DNA from: G020350405 sp964513655
GTDB lineage: Bacteria > Planctomycetota > Phycisphaerae > Sedimentisphaerales > Anaerobacaceae
Direction: 5' to 3'
NCBI GenBank assembly: GCA_964513655.1
Contig: CAZENQ010000015.1
Location: 1 to 48,879, forward strand
DNA length: 48,879 bases
In this document: piece by piece, positions 41,701 to 48,879 of the stretch
Layout of the letters: the number at the start of each line of letters is the position of its first letter
Numbering within the stretch: the first letter of the stretch is position 1
The notes under the pieces: model-generated
Seen by the model: the letters and a program-made list of their open reading frames with translations, nothing else
Told to the model about the DNA's origin: nothing
The model's database searches: none
Made by a program: the position numbers and the translations under genes

Positions 41701-42368
41701 TAGAAAGAAATATCGTTCAAGAATATGACGCGACGCAGCATTACGAAGTCTTACAGGAACTTGGTGAGTGTTACACCTCTGTCGGCAACCATGCGCAGGC
41801 ACAGCGCTGCTACGAGAAAGCAGCATTATTAGAGCCCGATGAGCCGGGCCCATACGTTGGGCTTGGGGTGGTTGCCCTGCAAAAGGACCTTCTGGACGAT
41901 GCTGAGATAGCCTTCAGAGTTGCGTGTCGGCTGGACGTCAATTGTGCCAGGGCCTATGGGGGTCTGGGGTTAGTTGCGCAGCAGAAAGGTGATTACAAAG
42001 AAGCTTTTGAGATGTACCTAAAATGCCTGGAGTTGGATAATGATAACCTAACGGCTCTTTTGGGTCTGTTTCAAACCTCCTGCGAGATGGGCTCATTTTC
42101 ACGAATTATCCACTATCTGGAGGCGTACTTGAATATGCACCCTGGTGATACATCGGTGATGTTTTCTCTGGCGGCGTTATACATGAAAGACGAGCTGTTT
42201 GAGCAGTCCAAGAAAATTCTTCTGGATGTTTTGAGTCTGGACCCATCTAACCGCGATGCAGCCGACCTTCTGGAAGAAGTTGAGCATAGTCTGGCTAAAA
42301 CAAGACAGGTGACTGCGTTTGGCAGTAAGTCGCAAAATGGAACTACAGCGGGGGTTGGGGTCGGATGA
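41691..42368 (+). CDS. TPR repeat protein
   Basis: A 225-residue cytoplasmic protein with about five TPR units, for example YEVLQELGECYTSVGNHAQAQRCYEKAALLEPDEPGPYVGLGVVALQKDLLDDAEIAFRVACRLD. No other domain. It overlaps the glycosyltransferase before it by 10 bp and the FliT-like gene after it by 4 bp (ATGA), so the three are tightly coupled. It may be a detached TPR subunit of the upstream transferase. Confidence 0.85.
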   Translation: MDMIERNIVQEYDATQHYEVLQELGECYTSVGNHAQAQRCYEKAALLEPDEPGPYVGLGVVALQKDLLDDAEIAFRVACRLDVNCARAYGGLGLVAQQKGDYKEAFEMYLKCLELDNDNLTALLGLFQTSCEMGSFSRIIHYLEAYLNMHPGDTSVMFSLAALYMKDELFEQSKKILLDVLSLDPSNRDAADLLEEVEHSLAKTRQVTAFGSKSQNGTTAGVGVG

Positions 42369-42688
42369 GCAACGATAAACAGATATCCGAATTATCATCG
42401 AAATTAGATGAGCTACAGAGTCTGGTGGAAAGGCAGATAGAGCTGACCCGGCAAGGTAGCATTAGTGAGGTTGAGGCTTTAAGCGAGCAGGCCGACTCTC
42501 TCGCGGGAAAGCTCGTGCAGTCGGGAATTCTGGAATCAGGTGAGTTCAGAAATCGGCGAGAGCGGCTGCAAAAATTATACGAGGACTTACGCCTGGCTGT
42601 TACGGTCCAGAAGGCCGACGCCTTTGCGGAGCTCCGCAGGGTTCGCAAAGGCAGGAAGGCTGTAGAAGCTTATCGTAATAATATTTGA
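42365..42688 (+). CDS. FliT/FlgN-like flagellar chaperone (putative)
   Basis: A 107-residue helical protein. The pattern SELSSKLDELQSLVERQIELTRQGSISEVEALSEQAD... RRERLQKLYEDLRLAVTVQKADAFAELRRVRKGRKAVEAYRNNI fits the FliT/FlgN class of small export chaperones. The basic terminal RKGRKAVEAYR is typical. It begins in the ATGA of the TPR gene. A chaperone in the glycosylation island would link filament-subunit handling to modification. Sequence evidence is only a coiled-coil pattern, so the assignment is tentative. Confidence 0.55.
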   Translation: MSNDKQISELSSKLDELQSLVERQIELTRQGSISEVEALSEQADSLAGKLVQSGILESGEFRNRRERLQKLYEDLRLAVTVQKADAFAELRRVRKGRKAVEAYRNNI

Positions 42689-42776
42689 TTATAAGAAGAT
42701 GAGTTCTAACAAGGGCGAAATTTTATGCACGGCTACGGTTTGAGTAAGCATGGTAACACACAAGTAGAGGGACGAG

Positions 42777-43454
42777 TTGTCTGAGATTATAGACATCACG
42801 GTTCCTTTGCATGCTGGTACGCCGACGTGGCCTGGAAGCGCGGGAGTCGAGCTTACGCGGACATTGCGGCTGGAGGAGGGAGATTTCTCGAACGCATCCC
42901 GGCTGGGGTGCGATGTCCACGTGGGGACACACGTGGATGCTCCGAGGCACTTTATAGATAGCGGCAGTACCGTCGAGAAACTGCCTTTGGAGGTGATGGT
43001 CGGAGACGCTTTTGTGGCTTATGTGCCGGAGGTAACGAAGATTACAGCCAGTGTTTTGACTGGTTTGAATCTTCCGGAGGGTACGGAGAGGCTTTTGCTC
43101 CGCACGCGCAATTCCGAATTATGGGCCAAAGAGACAAGCGAATTCATGAAGGACTATGCGGCACTAACTGATGACGGTGCTCAATGGGTCGTAGAGCGGG
43201 GAATCAGATTGATTGGGGTCGATTACCTATCAGTCCAGTGCTACGGTGACGGTCCGCTAACTCATCAAATCTTACTGCAAGCAGGTGTAGTTATCCTGGA
43301 GGGGTTGAATCTGGCTGATATAGAGCCCTGCTGCTATGAGCTGATTTGCCTGCCGCTGAAGCTGGTGGATGCCGATGGGGCACCGGCCAGAGCCGTGCTG
43401 CGAAGTATTTCTGAGGCCGGAGAGGGACTATCTGTATCAGGAGGAAGGTCATGA
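42777..43454 (+). CDS. Cyclase/kynurenine-formamidase-like metal hydrolase
   Basis: A 225-residue enzyme of the cyclase family (PF04199 type). The metal-binding motif is present: HVGTHVDAPRHF (about 46-57), preceded by ITVPLHAGTPTWPGS. Members hydrolyse N-formylkynurenine, isatin or related amides, or cyclise polyketides. Translation appears to start at TTG 42777 with AGAGGG five bases upstream; no ATG is available until inside the catalytic domain. It overlaps the cytidylyltransferase gene by 4 bp. Because all its neighbours are sugar enzymes, it may hydrolyse or isomerise an activated-sugar precursor, though that is inference. Confidence 0.85.
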   Translation: MSEIIDITVPLHAGTPTWPGSAGVELTRTLRLEEGDFSNASRLGCDVHVGTHVDAPRHFIDSGSTVEKLPLEVMVGDAFVAYVPEVTKITASVLTGLNLPEGTERLLLRTRNSELWAKETSEFMKDYAALTDDGAQWVVERGIRLIGVDYLSVQCYGDGPLTHQILLQAGVVILEGLNLADIEPCCYELICLPLKLVDADGAPARAVLRSISEAGEGLSVSGGRS

Positions 43455-44131
43455 AGGCTCGTGTTGTAGCTTTGGTACCGATGCGTCATGACAGCAAACG
43501 GGTGCCCGGCAAGAATTATCGTCCGTTTGCAGGGCGGCCGCTCTACCAACACATCATCAAAAGCCTGCTGGACTGTCCTCTCATTACCAAAGTGATTATC
43601 GATACTGACAGTCCGACAATTATGGAAGATGCGTCGGGGCGGTTTCCGGAGATTCGGCTGATTGAAAGACCGAAGAACTTACGGGCCGATACCGTGCCGA
43701 TGAATGATGTGCTGCTCCATGACGTCACTCAAGTTGAATCTGATTACTACCTCCAAACCCACAGCACTAATCCCTTGTTGAGTACCGAGACCATCACGCG
43801 GGCTATTGAGCTGTTTATAGACAAGCATCCGTCTTATGACAGTCTTTTCTCTGTCACCAGGATGCAAAAGCGTCTGTGGGATGCTCAGGGGCAGGCAATT
43901 AATCACGATACTAATGTTCTATTGCGTACCCAGGATCTGCAGGCTGTCTATGAGGAGAACTCCTGTATTTATATCCTCAACAAAAGTAGTCTGGAGGCTC
44001 GCGGCAATCGTATCGGTGAGCGGCCTTTTATGTTTGAGATAGACCCTGTGGAGGCCTGGGACATTGACGACGAACTGGATTTTCGCGTCGCGGAATTTTT
44101 ATATCAGCAGCGCGCTACGGTAAGAGTGTAA
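43451..44131 (+). CDS. CMP-nonulosonate-type cytidylyltransferase
   Basis: A 226-residue enzyme of the acylneuraminate cytidylyltransferase family (NeuA/PseF/KdsB relatives). The nucleotide loop is VVALVPMRHDSKRVPGKNYRPFAGRPL, then VIIDTDSPTI, and HSTNPLLSTETITRAIEL, the family core. It joins CTP to an acidic sugar such as sialic, pseudaminic, legionaminic or Kdo-like acid. No synthase (NeuB-like), epimerase or aminotransferase for a standard nonulosonate lies in this window. ATGA overlap with the cyclase gene supports a shared pathway. Confidence 0.85.
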   Translation: MKARVVALVPMRHDSKRVPGKNYRPFAGRPLYQHIIKSLLDCPLITKVIIDTDSPTIMEDASGRFPEIRLIERPKNLRADTVPMNDVLLHDVTQVESDYYLQTHSTNPLLSTETITRAIELFIDKHPSYDSLFSVTRMQKRLWDAQGQAINHDTNVLLRTQDLQAVYEENSCIYILNKSSLEARGNRIGERPFMFEIDPVEAWDIDDELDFRVAEFLYQQRATVRV

Positions 44132-44136
44132 CAATT

Positions 44137-45114
44137 ATGCGTTATAAAGTACTCGTGACAGCTCCTTATATGCAACTGGTGATTGATAGATTTCGCCACA
44201 TTTTTGAAGCCGAAGATATTGAGCTTATAGTGCCGCCGTTCCAGGAGCGGTTCGAGGAACAAGAGCTGCTCGAACTAGTTGAAGACGTGGACGGGGTTAT
44301 ATGTGGTGACGACCGATTCACGGAACGTGTTCTACGGGCAGCTCCTCAACTGAAGGTCCTGTCGAAGTGGGGGACGGGGATTGATTCAATTGACCATGCT
44401 GCCTGCAGGGACTTGGGCGTAGCCGTGTGCAACACCCCCAACGCCTTTAGTAAACCTGTGGCAGATACCGTGTTGGGTTATATCCTAAGCTTTGCCCGTC
44501 AGTTGCCCTGGGTGAACCGAACTATGCGACAGGGGACCTGGTCCAAGGTCCATAGCGTTGCGCTGCACGAATGTACGCTTGGTGTAATCGGCGTTGGCAA
44601 TGTAGGCAAGGAGGTGGTGCGTCGGGCGACAGCGTTCGGCATGCGGGTAGTTGGCAATGACATAGTGGAGATGCCAGTTGGGTTTTTGACCGAGACGGGC
44701 ATCGAGATGGTGTGGCGGGAGGAACTGCTGCATGAAGCTGATTTTGTCAGTCTGAACTGCACTTTGAATCCGACAAGTTTTCACCTTATGAGCGACGCTG
44801 AGTTTGCCCTGATGAAACCGACGGCGGTTGTGATTAACACGTCAAGAGGGCCTGTCATTGACGAGCCAGCCCTGGTCAGGGCATTGCAAGAGAAGCAAAT
44901 CGCCGGTGCCGCGCTGGATGTGTTTGAGGTTGAGCCGCTTCCGGTCGAGAGTCCATTATTGGCGATGGATAACGTGATGCTGGCCCCGCACAACGCCAAT
45001 AGCGGCGCTGAAGCGTGGGAAAGAGTACATCAGAATACAATCCGTAATTTATTGGAAGTATTGAAAGGTAAAGTAAAATGGAAACGAGAACAAACGACAT
45101 GCCGACTGTGTTAG
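44137..45114 (+). CDS. D-2-hydroxyacid dehydrogenase (SerA-like)
   Basis: A 325-residue NAD-dependent enzyme. NAD loop GVIGVGNVGKE (about 148-158), catalytic Arg in NTSRGPVIDEPAL, Glu in FEVEPLP, and His in LAPHNANSG are all in order. It lacks the C-terminal ACT domain of many phosphoglycerate dehydrogenases, so serine synthesis is not the likely role; a sugar-acid oxidation is more likely in this cluster. The 3' end overlaps the SDR gene by 37 bp, an unusually long overlap in different frames. Confidence 0.85.
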   Translation: MRYKVLVTAPYMQLVIDRFRHIFEAEDIELIVPPFQERFEEQELLELVEDVDGVICGDDRFTERVLRAAPQLKVLSKWGTGIDSIDHAACRDLGVAVCNTPNAFSKPVADTVLGYILSFARQLPWVNRTMRQGTWSKVHSVALHECTLGVIGVGNVGKEVVRRATAFGMRVVGNDIVEMPVGFLTETGIEMVWREELLHEADFVSLNCTLNPTSFHLMSDAEFALMKPTAVVINTSRGPVIDEPALVRALQEKQIAGAALDVFEVEPLPVESPLLAMDNVMLAPHNANSGAEAWERVHQNTIRNLLEVLKGKVKWKREQTTCRLC

Positions 45115-45839
45115 TAACGGGAGCAGCTGGTGGAATCGGAAAGGCAGCTTGTGATGTCTTTTTTGAGGCAGGTTACCGGGTCATCGGGGTCGACCGGCGG
45201 CCGACGGAAGGCTTGCCCTACGAGGTGCTGCATTTTGACATCAGCGGTCTGGGCAACGGCGATGCCGCATGTGAATCATTTTACCAGCAGGTTGAAGAGC
45301 TTGCCCAAGGCCGGCTGAATGCGCTGGTTAACAACGCGGCCATCCAGATAGTAAAACCCATCGAAGCAATTACCAAGTATGACTGGTCGGAAACTCTGGA
45401 CACAAATCTGCTGGCGCCATTCTGGCTGATTCAGCGATTTCTGCCGCTGTTGCGGGCCGCCAGAGGCTGTGTAGTCAACATCGCCAGTGTCCACGCCATG
45501 GTAACCAAGGCGGAGTTTACCGTTTATGCCACGAGCAAAGGCGCGCTGGTCGCATTGACACGAGCGATGTCGATTGAGCTGGCTCCGGACGTTCGCGTCA
45601 ATGCGGTGATCCCGGCGGCCACTGACACGCCGATGCTGCGCGACGGGTTCGGGGACAATCTGGAAGGTCTGGAGGTGTTAGGCGATTACCACCCTTTGAA
45701 GCGGATTGCCAGACCTGAAGAGGTTGCTCAGATAGTACTTTTCCTTGCCGGTCCGCAGGCGAGCTTTATGACCGGCGCGGCGGTGAGTGTCGATGGCGGC
45801 ATCGGTGCATGTCTGCATGACCCGGTGGTCGCAAGATAG
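45078..45839 (+). CDS. Short-chain dehydrogenase/reductase
   Basis: A 253-residue SDR. The cofactor loop is TGAAGGIGKAA (about 14-24), NNAA follows, then catalytic Ser in NIASVHAM and YATSK (Tyr and Lys) in order; C-terminal TGAAVSVDGG closes a classic SDR. It likely oxidises or reduces a sugar intermediate. The start at ATG 45078 with AAAGG nine bases upstream is chosen; ATG 45099 is an alternative that would reduce the overlap to 16 bp. Confidence 0.9.
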   Translation: METRTNDMPTVLVTGAAGGIGKAACDVFFEAGYRVIGVDRRPTEGLPYEVLHFDISGLGNGDAACESFYQQVEELAQGRLNALVNNAAIQIVKPIEAITKYDWSETLDTNLLAPFWLIQRFLPLLRAARGCVVNIASVHAMVTKAEFTVYATSKGALVALTRAMSIELAPDVRVNAVIPAATDTPMLRDGFGDNLEGLEVLGDYHPLKRIARPEEVAQIVLFLAGPQASFMTGAAVSVDGGIGACLHDPVVAR

Positions 45840-45896
45840 GAATTAGCAGGGTGGGAGTATTGGAAAGTTTTTACAGGAAGTTGAGTAGGTGCGATC

Positions 45897-46586
45897 GTGA
45901 AGGCTCCGATATATTATAGAAGGTTCAACTACGATAAGGCTTTGATTCCAAACAAGTATTTAGCTTCACTGGAAGACAGTGTGTCTACGATTGAGCAAGC
46001 GACAGCAAAGACCGGTTTTACAATCGGTTACCCCGGCTGGAACTTGGTTTATGATATGGTGATTTCTCATTTGCATCCTGAGAAATATAACATCATTCTC
46101 GAGACGGGGACAAATCTGGGTTGTACAACGATAATGTTGGCGCAAGCCTTGAAAGACTCAGGCTCTCACGGGAAAGTATATACGGTTGAATTAGACAAGA
46201 AAAGCTATGAGATTGCCCTTACCAACTTTGAGAGGGCAGGTGTTTCTGATTTTATCGAAGCCGTCAATGAAAATAGTCACACATTTCTGAAAGATTTTGC
46301 AAAAAGGAATTCTTCCATCCGAGTCGCATTTTTGGATGCCTCTCACTTGTTCGATGATGTGATAACAGAGTTTAATGCGATTTTACCTTTGCTTGGTCCG
46401 CAGTCTATAGTGCTTTTTGATAATACATATTTAATTGCAGACGATAATGAAGACCAGCGAGTTAACGGAGCGATAAGGGAAATACTAAATCGTCACGGGG
46501 GGAATTTGGTCAATTTTGAGACTGTGTCCTGGTACACTCCCGGCCTCGCAGTCTGGCAGAAGTCTCCGTTTGAGCATGTGGATTAA
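45897..46586 (+). CDS. Class I SAM-dependent methyltransferase
   Basis: A 229-residue enzyme. SAM motif I is ILETGTNLGCTTIML (about 64-78), followed by KVYTVELDKKSYEIA (acidic residue binding the ribose) and VAFLDASHLFDDVITEFNAILPLLGPQSIVLFDNTY, the pattern of Methyltransf_24 and cephalosporin-hydroxylase-like enzymes of carbohydrate clusters. Translation appears to start at GTG 45897. It may O-methylate a flagellar glycan; the neighbouring gene carries the same type of domain. Confidence 0.8.
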   Translation: MKAPIYYRRFNYDKALIPNKYLASLEDSVSTIEQATAKTGFTIGYPGWNLVYDMVISHLHPEKYNIILETGTNLGCTTIMLAQALKDSGSHGKVYTVELDKKSYEIALTNFERAGVSDFIEAVNENSHTFLKDFAKRNSSIRVAFLDASHLFDDVITEFNAILPLLGPQSIVLFDNTYLIADDNEDQRVNGAIREILNRHGGNLVNFETVSWYTPGLAVWQKSPFEHVD

Positions 46587-46595
46587 CGGTATAAG

Positions 46596-48879
46596 ATGGG
46601 TCAAATAGTGAGTGCGGTTGAGACTCAACGCAGGGACCGGATTGTGGGGCTATATTCGCAGGCCCACAATCTGGCGATAGGGGGTGACTATGCACAGGCT
46701 TTGGAGCTTTATGACAGAATCATTGCGGATGTGCCGGGGCTTATGCTCGAGACGCCGCAGATAAACTATGAAAGGGCCCTTTGTCTTAAGGCACTGAGAC
46801 GAATCGAGGAAGCCGAGCAGGCCATACGGTCCTGCCTGAATGTGCGATCTGATGACCAAGAATTTCTGAGGTTTCTTTCCGAAATTCAGTCTTCCAATGA
46901 GACTATCGACGCCAGCCGAGAATCAAAAGTTAAACCAGCACCGGCAAGCGTAGAAAAAGCTGAAGAAGCAGACCAACTTTATGTCGAAGTAAGAACGCTA
47001 CTGCCGTTAGTAGAGCAGGCAGACGTGGAGAGGGCTTTAAGAGCCATCTCTCTGATTGAAGAGCAGATTGTAGGCAGGGCCTGCGGTAGGGTGCGCAATA
47101 AGCTCCTGAATTATTTGTCCATTGTGCAATTCGCTCGAGCAACCGGCAGTAAGACCGTTGATAGTATCGAGATCGGGACACTTTTTGGAGGCAGTTGCCT
47201 TGCCAAGCTTTTCGCAATGCGTGACCTTGGGGTTGAAGGTAAGGTTGTTTGTATCGACCCAATGTCCGGGTTCTATGACCAAACCCGGGACCCTCAGACA
47301 GGTCTCGCGGTCACGGGTGCAGTTTTCTTCGAGAACATTGAGCGGTTTGGTTTTACAAAGGAGGCGGTTGACTTAAGAGAGGTAAAGAGCAGCGACCCGC
47401 GGGCGGCAGAAGGCCTGAGAGAAAAGTCTTTCGCAACGCTCTTGATAGATGGTGACCATTCCTATAGAGGCGTTCGCTACGATTGGGAAAATTACTATCG
47501 TTTTGTTCAGCCTGGTGGGATTGTATTATTCGATGATTACTCGGAGCCTGAGTGGCCTGATATCACCGTCTTTGCCAACGAACTTATTGATTCTCTACCC
47601 GATGGATGGAGAAAGTTAGGGCATTTAGGAACTACTTTGTTGCTCAGCCGACCGCCCAGACGGACAAAGCAGGTTTCCCAAGAGCCCCGCGCTCCTAAAG
47701 CTGCTCAGACAAAATTCTTAGCGAGGGCGGGGGCATTAAAGAAAGAGGAGAATTTGTTGGCGATTCTGGACCCGGCCGTTATATCCAGGCGGGTTGATCT
47801 GATCGATGAATTAGCCCAATGTGGGATAAATCATCTGACTAAGAGCCCTGCACTTGGCTGGAATTATGTGCTTGACCACGTGTGGATAACTGAGGAAATT
47901 GAGCGCTATCTTTCGGAGAATCGGCGCCGTGACTTGACTGTTCTCGATGTTGGCTGTGGACGGACGAAGTTTCATAATTTTTTAGAAAAGAAATTTGGCG
48001 TTAATATTATAGGCATTGATCGGCCGCAGGGATACTGTCATCAAGCCAAACTCGAGAATGCCGATTATTATGCTGATTTCCTCGAGTTGGACGTTTTCCC
48101 CGAAAATTCAGTCGACATCATCTTTTGGCTTTCAGCTATCGAGCACAACGAGAAGGAAAAAATTCGCCAGCTATTTCAGAAGAGCATGTCCCTGCTTAAA
48201 GAGGGAGGGCTGTTTCTCGCGACCTTCGCTATATCCAAGAACACGCATTGGTTTGAGCAGTCTGAGCAAACCAATCTAAGCCTCGAAGACAGCATGAATG
48301 TTTTTGAGGAGGCGAAGGTCGATGGAAACTTTGATAAAATACGAGAGAAATACAGGCAGAATTTTCTATTTTTACGGGATAAATACGAGAGGAGGTATGA
48401 AAGGTTCGACAGCAGCCACCCGGATTTTGTTGTGGGCGCGGTGAAGAAAATAAAAGCCAAAAGGTGCATCGTTGATTCGCCTACGCAAACCATCACTATT
48501 GAGGCGTCCTCGCGATTATCCAATCAGATACGCGAGAAAGTAGAGCGCTGCGGTATTATTCCAAGACAGCAGAAGGCACTGGCGGAGTCTAACCTTCGTT
48601 TGGCAGAGTTTAAGGACAAACATCGCGGGCAGCGCTGTGTGATTATCGGCAACGGTCCGAGCCTGAATAAGATGGATTTGTCCTTTCTTAGGAATGAGAT
48701 TACCTTTGGTATGAACCGGATTTATCTTTTATTTGATAAATGGGATTTCAGGCCGACATATTACGTTTCCGTAAATCCGCTGGTTATCGAGCAGAGTGTT
48801 GAACAGATAAACAAGATAACCGCACCGAGATTTCTTACGCTGGAGGGGCTGCCGTTTATAGGTACGGCTGTGGAAAACA
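46596..48879 (+). CDS. Multidomain TPR-methyltransferase-methyltransferase-DUF115-like protein (3' truncated)
   Basis: The frame opens at ATG 46596 and runs without a stop to the window edge, giving at least 761 residues. Order: helical TPR-like stretch (about 10-85, LYSQAHNLAIGGDYAQALELYDRIIAD); methyltransferase 1 (about 180-345) with TVDSIEIGTLFGGSCLAKLF and LLIDGDHSYRGVRYDWE; methyltransferase 2 (about 420-560) with LTVLDVGCGRTKFHNF and a later IFWLSAIEHNEKEKIRQLFQKSMSLLKEGGLFLA; then from about 675 CVIIGNGPSLNKMDLSFL, the GNGPSL signature of DUF115/Maf and of some sialyltransferase-like proteins. Maf proteins glycosylate flagellins with nonulosonic acids, which fits the cytidylyltransferase nearby. 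The C-terminal end is not visible. Confidence 0.85.
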   Translation, partial: MGQIVSAVETQRRDRIVGLYSQAHNLAIGGDYAQALELYDRIIADVPGLMLETPQINYERALCLKALRRIEEAEQAIRSCLNVRSDDQEFLRFLSEIQSSNETIDASRESKVKPAPASVEKAEEADQLYVEVRTLLPLVEQADVERALRAISLIEEQIVGRACGRVRNKLLNYLSIVQFARATGSKTVDSIEIGTLFGGSCLAKLFAMRDLGVEGKVVCIDPMSGFYDQTRDPQTGLAVTGAVFFENIERFGFTKEAVDLREVKSSDPRAAEGLREKSFATLLIDGDHSYRGVRYDWENYYRFVQPGGIVLFDDYSEPEWPDITVFANELIDSLPDGWRKLGHLGTTLLLSRPPRRTKQVSQEPRAPKAAQTKFLARAGALKKEENLLAILDPAVISRRVDLIDELAQCGINHLTKSPALGWNYVLDHVWITEEIERYLSENRRRDLTVLDVGCGRTKFHNFLEKKFGVNIIGIDRPQGYCHQAKLENADYYADFLELDVFPENSVDIIFWLSAIEHNEKEKIRQLFQKSMSLLKEGGLFLATFAISKNTHWFEQSEQTNLSLEDSMNVFEEAKVDGNFDKIREKYRQNFLFLRDKYERRYERFDSSHPDFVVGAVKKIKAKRCIVDSPTQTITIEASSRLSNQIREKVERCGIIPRQQKALAESNLRLAEFKDKHRGQRCVIIGNGPSLNKMDLSFLRNEITFGMNRIYLLFDKWDFRPTYYVSVNPLVIEQSVEQINKITAPRFLTLEGLPFIGTAVEN

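Noticed and set aside
1..48879. CRISPR array, insertion sequence, prophage or tRNA
   Set aside because: None seen: the only tandem repeat is the coding 33-bp repeat, there is no transposase or integrase, and no tRNA-like cloverleaf was recognised by eye.

Overview
The window looks like chromosomal DNA of a free-living, motile Gram-negative bacterium, most likely a planctomycete of the Phycisphaerae type. This guess rests on a dockerin-type C-terminus at the left edge, a flagellum with P- and L-ring genes, short FlgD and FlgJ, several TPR and periplasmic helper proteins inside the flagellar operons, and an MJ0042-type zinc ribbon. No rRNA or other marker gene fixes the taxonomy. No tRNA, rRNA, CRISPR array, insertion sequence or prophage was seen.

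Left end (1-10.7 kb), housekeeping and unknowns: the 3' end of a dockerin-bearing protein, a pyrroline-5-carboxylate (glutamate semialdehyde) dehydrogenase, a convergent prolyl oligopeptidase lipoprotein, and a small ACT-like protein with its own sigma-70-like promoter. A minus-strand set follows: an MJ0042 zinc-ribbon protein, a 918-residue coiled-coil protein built on an 11-residue repeat, and a second protein with a possible CheX-like head and a long acidic linker. The last two end in nearly identical CBS pairs. An HPP-family membrane protein closes the region.

Middle left (10.75-24.0 kb), minus-strand flagellar operon: it starts at a near-perfect sigma-54 promoter (23981-23996) and ends at an intrinsic terminator (10759-10816). 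Gene order in transcription: membrane-anchored TPR protein with an STN-like insert, periplasmic TPR protein, FleQ-like sigma-54 activator, fliL, fliM, fliN, flhA, small membrane protein, fliA (sigma-28), three small unknowns or lipoproteins, a CsgG/GNA1162-like lipoprotein, and an FlgM-like anti-sigma factor. flhF and flhG, usually between flhA and fliA, are missing.

Centre (24.2-38.3 kb), activator and rod/hook operon: a second NtrC-type activator is divergent from flgD-flgE-PilZ protein-flgF-flgG-flgA-flgH-flgI-flgJ-flgN-flgK-flgL. That operon starts at another sigma-54 promoter (26142-26157).

Right end (38.3-48.9 kb), a likely flagellin-decoration island under a third sigma-54 promoter (38472-38487): two TPR-glycosyltransferase fusions, a TPR protein, a FliT/FlgN-like chaperone, a cyclase/formamidase-like enzyme, a CMP-sugar synthetase, a 2-hydroxyacid dehydrogenase, an SDR, a methyltransferase, and a truncated giant protein with two methyltransferase domains and the start of a Maf/DUF115-like domain. 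The three sigma-54 promoters and two local activators suggest one regulatory circuit that builds the basal body and hook, releases sigma-28 through FlgM, and glycosylates the filament.
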